Notes under the pieces: model-generated
The model's input: only the letters and a program-made list of their open reading frames with translations
Told to the model about the DNA's origin: nothing
The model's database searches: none
Made by a program: the position numbers and the translations under genes
Part shown: positions 58,641-64,000 of the stretch, piece after piece
Layout: every line of letters starts with the position of its first letter
Position numbering within the stretch: position 1 is the stretch's first letter
Assembly: GCF_004664715.2 (NCBI RefSeq)
Contig: NC_051074.1
Coordinates: 18,911,558 to 18,975,557 of the forward strand
Direction of reading: 5' to 3'
Length of the DNA: 64,000 nt
Source of the DNA: Peromyscus leucopus
Taxonomy: Eukaryota > Chordata > Mammalia > Rodentia > Cricetidae

Positions 58641-58735
58641 GCTGGTGGTATGAAACTTTGTGGCTTTTTCAGACATCCATATTGTTATTTTACAGAACTC
58701 CCTCCTTCTCCTTTATTTAAACCTGTCTCCCTCTT

Positions 58736-59042
58736 TGAGGCCAGTAAGGCTGAAGCACTAGGCCACACCTTAAGCAAACAATGAGCTATGACACACACAA
58801 CAAGCGCTCTGGCCAGAGGAAACCTGACCCATAAGCCCCAAACCGAAAAATGATGACGTGCAGCCCAGGGCCAACCAAGAAACACCATGGCAGCTAGAGG
58901 CAAAAGCCTGCCAACAGCCCCACATATATACCCCAGCCTTCTGTTTACTAAACGAGCTTGACTGTGACTTCCCAGAGTCTGTGTCCTTGCCTCTGCGTCC
59001 TCTCACCCACTGCCCCCAGGTATCAGGGCCAGCGAGACCACA
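58736..59042 (+). mobile_element. LTR-like insertion inside L1
   Basis: TGAGGCCAGTAAGGCTGAAG, then TATA-like CACATATATACCCCAGCC at 58921, TACTAAACGAGCTTGACTGT and GAGTCTGTGTCCTTGCC have the order of a short retroviral LTR (U3, TATA box, R). The boundaries are approximate and no target duplication was found. It splits the L1 3'-UTR. Confidence 0.55.
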
Positions 59043-60959
59043 GCCACAGGAACACCTCTTCTCTAAGGAGCCCTTCCTTTGCCCATTTCCCCAAGCAGAT
59101 TACTTGAATCCTGTTATTCCCATTTATCTCCTTCCTCCTCCTTAAGGAGACCCCCTTTTTCCAATTTCCTTTATCAGATCTCTTGTACTCTTAATCGTCT
59201 CTCTGCTGGCTGAATCCCTCTATCCTGGCAAAGGTTCATTTTACTTTCCTGAGCTCTGTCCTTACTGTAAGCTACATACTCACATCTGAAGATGTACAAG
59301 TAGGAGCCTCCAGTAAGCAAGATGTGGCATTTGCCTTTCTTGGTCTAGGTTATCTCACTCAATATACTCTTTTCTCGTTCAATTCATTTACCTGTAAAGC
59401 TAATGATTTCATTTTACTTCGCTGCTTAATAGTATTCCACGGTCCATTTGTACCACATTTACCTTATCCACTCATCAGTTGTAGAACACTGGGTTGTTTC
59501 CACTTTGGAGCTATTGTGAATACAACAGCAATGAACATAGCAGAGAAAATATCTGTGGAGTATTATGTCAGGTCCTTCGGGCATATGCCAAGGTGAGAAA
59601 TAGCTGGGTCGTATGACGGATTTATTTTTAGCATTTTGAAGGTTTTCCACACTGATTTCCATAGTGGCCGCACCAGTCTGCAATCCCACAAGAAGTGAGT
59701 AAAGGTTCCCTATGCTCCACTTCCCCTCCAGCATTTATTGTTGGTTGTTTTCTAAATCTCTGCCATTCTGACTGGAGTAAGATAAATTCTCAAAGTTGTT
59801 TTCATTTGCATTTCCCTAGTTGTCCCCCCCCACTTTTGTTTAAATAGGTCATTCATTGGGGTTTTTTTTTGTTAGTTTGTTTTGAGCTTTTGTTTTTGAA
59901 TTCTTTGTATATCATGGATATTAAGCTTCTGTCAGATGTTTAGCTGTCAAAGGTTCTCTCCCACTCTCTCAGCTTCCTCTTCACCCAGCCAGTTGTTTCT
60001 TTTGTTACACAAAAGCTTTTAAGTTTCATGAACATACAAATGTCAATTTCTAGCATTAATTCTTAGGTAAATGGAGTCCTATTCAGAAAGTCCTTCCCCA
60101 CATAAATATCAGGTAGGGGAATGCCTATATTTTCTTCCAGCAGTTTCAGTCTTTCAGGTCTCAGTGTTTCACATTTAGGTCTATGATCAATTTGGAGATA
60201 GTTTTGGTACAAAGCGTTTGATATGGGTCTATTATCATTCTTCTGCACAAGGACATCCAGTTTTCACACCATTATTTGTTGAAGTCTCTTTTTTCTGGTG
60301 TATACTGTTGACATCTTTCTCAAGTATTGTTTTATAGTTATATGTGGTCATGTTTGGATCTTTGCTTTTGTTCCATTGGTCTACATGTCTATTTTTATGA
60401 AAACACCATACTGTTTTTATTACTATGGCTTTGTAATATATCTTAAGATCTGGAATTGTAATTCTTCCAGCACTTCCCCACACTCAAGATTGTCTTGGCT
60501 ATTGGGGTTCCATATGAAATTTAGGGTTGTTTTCTTCTATTTCTGGGAAGAATGAGATGCAGATTTTATTGGAATTGCACTGAATATGCATTTGGTAGAA
60601 TGGTCCTTTTTACAATGTTAATTCTACCAACCAATGACTGAGAAATGTCTTTCCATTTTCTACTGTCTTTCTCTGTTTCTTCTGAGGGTTCAAGATTTCA
60701 TTGTAGAGTTCCTTCACTTCCTTGGTTAGATTTACCTCAAGATGTTTTATTTTCTTGGAGGCTACTGTGAATGGGAATTTGTCCATGACCTCCTTCTCTG
60801 TATGTTTGTTGGTGGTGTATAGAAAAACTGTTGAGTTTTACAAGTTGATTTTTTATCCTGCCACATTGTTGAACTTACCATTTCTAGAAGTTTTCTGGTA
60901 AAATTTTTGTGATCTCTATTATCTGCAAATAGGGACAGTTTGACATTTTCTTCACCTAT

Positions 60960-61424
60960 TTATAGTGCTTTAGTTTCCTTCTCTTGCATCACTGCTCCAT
61001 CTAGTACTTTGAGTGCAATGTTGAAAACTAGTGCAGATAATGACCATCCCTGTCTAGTTCCTGACCTCAGTCGGATTGTTTCAAGCTTTTTCCCATTTAG
61101 GATGATATCGGCTGTAGGTTTCCTGTATATAGCATTTATTATATTGAGGTATGTGCCCTCTTGCCCAACATTCTCTAAGACCTTTATCATGAAGTCAGGT
61201 TGGATTTTATCAATGGCTCTTTCTGCATTTATTGGGGTGATCAAGTAATTTTTAACTTTATGTCCATTTATGTGGTTTATTCCATGTATTGACTTGTGTA
61301 TGTTGAACCAGCCCTGAATTTCAGGGCTAATGACAATTTTGTCATGTGGATAATCTTTTTGATAAATGTCTGTCTGTATTCTGGCTCCATGTGTTTTATT
61401 GAGTATTTTTAAGTCTATGTTCAT
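60960..61424 (-). pseudogene. L1 ORF2 reverse-transcriptase fragment (broken)
   Basis: A 154-codon surviving stretch matches the L1 reverse-transcriptase domain: KIQPDFMIKVLENVGQEG, YLNIINAIYRKPTADIIL, then LRSGTRQGWSL, where active elements have Cys in place of Trp. The catalytic YADD motif lies outside this open piece. It is flanked by stops in all frames and is inactive. Confidence 0.88.
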
Positions 61425-62188
61425 TGAATATATTAGCCTATAATATTTTTTCTGTCTCTGTCTCTGTCTCTCTCTGTATTTAGTTTGGATATTAAGGTGA
61501 TATTGGCTTTATAGAAAGAGTTTGGGAGTGTTCCTTCTGTTTCTTTTACTTTTTTTAAAGGGTTTAAGAAGGAATGGCTATAATTTTTTAAATACCCAGG
61601 AGAATTCTGCTGTGAATCCATCTGGTCCTAGACTTTTCTTTTTTCTATTATTTCGATCACTTCACTTGTGTCTATTTAAGCTGTTGAATTTCTCTTGATT
61701 AATTTTGGTTGTTGAGCTGAATCTAGAAAATCATCCATTTCTTGCATATTTTTTCCAGCTTCATGGAATACTCATATATTTGTGCTTGTGTTTACTTTTT
61801 AAGGTAAGCATTTACAACCAAACATTTCCCTTGGGAACTTTCTTTCAGTGTGTCCCAGAGGTTCGCTGCGTTGTGCTTTCATTTTTATAGTTCCAGAAGT
61901 TTTTCTTTCTTTCTTGATTTCTTGTTTGACATATCCACCATGTAGTAATGAGTTGCTTAATCTCCCCGAGTTTGTGTAGTTACAAGGAACTTGTCTGCTG
62001 CAAACTAAGCTTTACTGCACTGTGGTCACATCAGACATAAGAAGTGCTTTCAATCCTTTTGAATCTGTAAAAATTTGCTTTGTGTTCTATGATGTTATCT
62101 ATTTCAGAAGAGCTCCCATATGGTACTGAGCAGAATGTATATTCCTTGGTGTTTGGATAAACAATTCTGCTAAATCCATTTGTTGTAC

Positions 62189-62220
62189 GGGGTCAGTGAA
62201 TTCTGGGGTCAGTGAATTCT
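62189..62220. repeat. Perfect 16-bp tandem duplication in L1 ORF2
   Basis: GGGGTCAGTGAATTCT occurs twice, head to tail. Sixteen bases shift the frame, so it contributes to the inactivation of this L1 copy. Confidence 0.92.
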
Positions 62221-62282
62221 GAGTTATTCATTTTTTTGTCCAGATGACTTGTCTATTAAACAAAGTGGGGTAATGAAGTCAC

Positions 62283-62621
62283 TGTTCGAACACAGTCCAA
62301 GAATGGAGTCAGCAAGGAGAATTCTGTGTGTTTGGGAGAAAATTCCAAGAAAACAAGACAAGACAAGTCCTGTGATCTTAGTTGTTTTCAAAATCATGCA
62401 ATTGTTCTCAGAATGTGGTTTCATGCCCTTGCTAGGTACAGCAGGTAAGAGTGAGTTTGCTTTCAATTTTTTATCACAACTGGCTATTGTTATTGGTTTG
62501 TGCAGCTTGTCTTTTTGATTACATACTTTCCTCATGTGACTTAATCCTCAGAGTATAAGTTGCTCGTAATAAAGTTAGCCATGCACGAGACTTTAATCTG
62601 CCTTTGTTTTAGATTCCTAGA
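62283..62621 (+). mobile_element. Unclassified LTR-like segment nested in L1
   Basis: L1 similarity stops after GGGGTAATGAAGTCAC. The following segment starts TGTTCGAACACAG and carries TATAAGTTGCTCGTAATAAA (AATAAA at 62568-62573), which resembles an LTR R/U5 region. It is followed directly by another LTR. Family unknown. Confidence 0.4.
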
Positions 62622-63079
62622 TGTAGCATGAATCTTAAAAGGTCTTATTAATAAAAACAAGCCCAGGGCCAGGTATTGGTGTGAACGCTGAAAGATCAGA
62701 GAAGCAGAACAAGCCACAGCTACCTCACCTTGTCAGTTCCTCAGTTGATCCTGTTTCCTCAGACTGGAAGCCTCTGAGTCCTCATCCAATGGGTCTCAGC
62801 TGAACTGCTGCTCAAAAGCCTAAAAGCTTAACCAGCTCTAGTTTCTGGTTCCTGCCATTACTTCCTAGAATTAAAGGTATGAGTCACTATGCCTGCCTGT
62901 TTCCAGTGTGGCCTTGAACTCACAGAGATCCAGATGGATCTCTGCCTCTGGAATGCTAGGATTAAAAGTGTGTGCTACCACTGCCTAACCTCTATGTTTA
63001 ATATTATGGCTGTTCTGTTCTCTGACCCCCAAGATAAGTTATTGGGGTGCACAATATTTTGGGAAACACAATGTCACCA
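62622..63079 (-). mobile_element. LTR (family C), inverted relative to 42509-43016
   Basis: On the minus strand it runs from TGGTGACATTGTGTTTCCC to AAGATTCATGCTACA and aligns through its length to the LTR at 42509-43016, including the B1-like internal segment. It is inserted within the old L1. No matching 6-bp flanks were found, consistent with further rearrangement or an attached internal segment on its right. Confidence 0.8.
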
Positions 63080-63284
63080 TATTTTACCTTTTTTTGTCTA
63101 AAATTTTAAAAAAGCTTATAATACAAGAAAAACTATATCCAATAAGTATATACAATATATACAGTCAAGAATTACATTAACAATGTTTAATCCATTAACA
63201 TTCGAAATTCAGACAAAAAACTCCATTAAATATATTAACAATGTATTTAGATTCCTCACAGCTCCAATTAGAGAAGTAAACACC
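63080..63284. mobile_element. AT-rich segment next to the LTR, possibly retroviral internal sequence
   Basis: A-rich sequence with AAGCTTATAATACAAG, CAAGAATTACATTAACAATG and related near-repeats (ATTAACAATG at about 63175 and 63234). It lies where internal retroviral sequence would be expected 5' of a minus-strand LTR. No protein is readable. Confidence 0.35.
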
Positions 63285-63577
63285 TATTAACAAACTGTTG
63301 TTAATCTGTGCTTTAATTCCAGTACTAGATTTTAATGAATTTGGGCATTCCTTAGTTTGATATATACATGTTTAGGATAGGAATGTCTTCTTGATTAGCT
63401 GTTCCTTTGATCAGAATGAAAGGTCATTCTTATCCTCTTCTGATTAGTTGCAGTTTGAAGTCTATTTTGTCATGTTAGGACGATGATGCCTGCTTCCTAA
63501 CTGATGCCATTTGACTACAGAACTTTTGTCCATCCTTCTACACTAAAACAGTGCCTATCTTTAAAATTATGCTGTTT
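63285..63577 (-). mobile_element. Old L1 ORF2 (continuation)
   Basis: TTTGATCAGAATGAAAGGTC, GATTAGTTGCAGTTTGAAGTC and TATTTTGTCATGTTAGGAC are the reverse of the L1 endonuclease-RT linker region. It resumes the minus-strand L1 after the nested LTR block. Confidence 0.82.
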
Positions 63578-63767
63578 GCGGCTGGAGAGATGGCTCAGCG
63601 GTTAAGAGCACCTGCTGCTCTTCCAGAGGTCCTGAATTCAACTCCCAGCAACCACATGGTGGGTCACAACCATCTATAGTGCAGTCCGGTGCCCGCTGCT
63701 GGCATGAACTCAGACATGCAGATAGAGCACTCATGTACATAAAATAAATAAATCTTTAAAAAAAAAA
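63578..63767 (+). mobile_element. B2 SINE nested in L1
   Basis: GCGGCTGGAGAGATGGCTCA, GGTTAAGAGCACCTGCTGC, CAACTCCCAGCAACCACATG and AATAAATAAATCTTT plus A-tail form a full-length B2. Target duplications AAAATTATGCTGTTT and AAAACTATACTGTTT (63563-63577, 63768-63782; two mismatches) are in L1 sequence, showing that the B2 arrived after the L1. Confidence 0.94.
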
Positions 63768-63782
63768 AAAACTATACTGTTT

Positions 63783-64000
63783 CTTGGAGGCAGCAGATAG
63801 ATGGATTCTGTTTTCTGATCTATTCAGTCAGTCTGTGTTTTTTGACTGAAGAAATGAGGCCATAGATATTTGAAGTTATTATTTAAATGTGTGTGTTGTG
63901 GTCATTGTGTTGTTGATTTTGGGTGTTGTGTTCTCAGTGGTATTCTGTTTTCAGCACTATGGCTTCATATTTCTTCCCACAGTTTCTCTGCTATGCACAT
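63783..64000 (-). mobile_element. Old L1 ORF2 (continuation, runs off the window)
   Basis: CTTGGAGGCAGCAGATAGAT, GGATTCTGTTTTCTGATCTA and TCAGTCAGTCTGTGTTTTTT continue the reverse of L1 ORF2 after the B2. The 5' end of the element lies outside the window. Confidence 0.82.

Larger units (their letters stand above)
57485..58735 (-). mobile_element. Old rodent L1 (Lx-type) 3'-UTR
   Basis: GATATGCTGGCTTTGTG, GGTTACCACCAAGGCATGTG, GTCCTCAGGGAGGTGACATT, CTTCAGCAATAGGGAATTAC and GAGAGCCCTGACCAACAACT, in that order, are typical of an Lx-type L1 3'-UTR in reverse. It is interrupted by a (CA)n block and belongs to the same minus-strand L1 as 59043-62282, from which an LTR insertion separates it. Confidence 0.7.
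59043..62282 (-). mobile_element. Old L1 retrotransposon, ORF2 and proximal 3'-UTR, decayed
   Basis: On the minus strand this is L1 ORF2 from the reverse-transcriptase domain to the C-terminus. The plus strand shows the standard reverse L1 landmarks, such as CATTTGCATTTCCCTAGTTG, TTTCCATAGTGGCCGCACC and GTGATCAAGTAATTTTTAAC. Stops and frameshifts break it into short frames. It continues beyond the nested insertions to the right edge of the window. Gene-sense orientation. Confidence 0.9.

Overview
The window is nuclear DNA from a muroid rodent, most likely a cricetid (deer-mouse or vole type). B1 and B2 SINEs, ID-like SINEs, rodent L1, URR1-like DNA transposons and several rodent LTR families dominate the sequence. 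The B1 copies carry a variant 3' half (AAAGGCGCAAAGCTACAC) that I associate with cricetids rather than Mus. Peromyscus is my best guess, held loosely and from memory. There is no bacterial-style gene organisation, no rRNA, no CRISPR array and no long intact ORF.

One protein-coding exon can be supported. It is 131 bp on the minus strand (37122-37252), with consensus splice sites, a complete open frame and a translation that I recognise as part of the C-terminal leucine-rich repeats of FBXL17. FBXL17 is the F-box subunit of an SCF ubiquitin ligase that polices BTB-domain dimers. The rest of the window therefore reads as two very large FBXL17 introns: 37253-64000 upstream and 1-37121 downstream in gene orientation. 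The other open frames are short and scattered, and most of the longer ones lie in simple repeats, SINEs, LTRs or L1 remnants.

Layout, left to right. 64-1196: a 1.1 kb minisatellite built from octamers. 1.2-13.7 kb: mostly unique intron with a B1, CA repeats, an ID-like SINE and one old interspersed repeat. 13.7-13.9 kb: a B1 bracketed by a perfect 16-bp inverted repeat. 16.0-17.3 kb: an L1 3' end, a MIR and an LTR. 22.1-25.0 kb: B3/B2 SINEs, a solo LTR with a 6-bp target duplication, and a URR1-like element. 27.9-32.3 kb: ID, B4, B1 with a long A-tail, MaLR and URR1-like copies. 35.4-36.7 kb: an LTR, then a B1 ending in a purine-only tract near the exon. 37.1 kb: the FBXL17 exon. 38-39.4 kb: MLT1-like LTR and B1. 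42.1-45.2 kb: a cluster of five LTR-type elements. 47.6-51.2 kb: B1, TC/TG repeats, B2 and a solo LTR. 52.3-53.8 kb: a 5'-truncated L1 with target duplications. 56.5 kb: a 47-bp minisatellite. 57.5-64.0 kb: an old minus-strand L1 with nested LTRs and a B2, running off the window.

The mobile elements have no evident shared function. Points of interest are the octamer array (every unit is E-box-like or splice-donor-like), the purine tract 0.4 kb past the exon's donor site, the divergent LTR pair, and a few perfect inverted or tandem repeats. I found no convincing new biological system. Family names for repeats come from memory of consensus sequences and were not searched.
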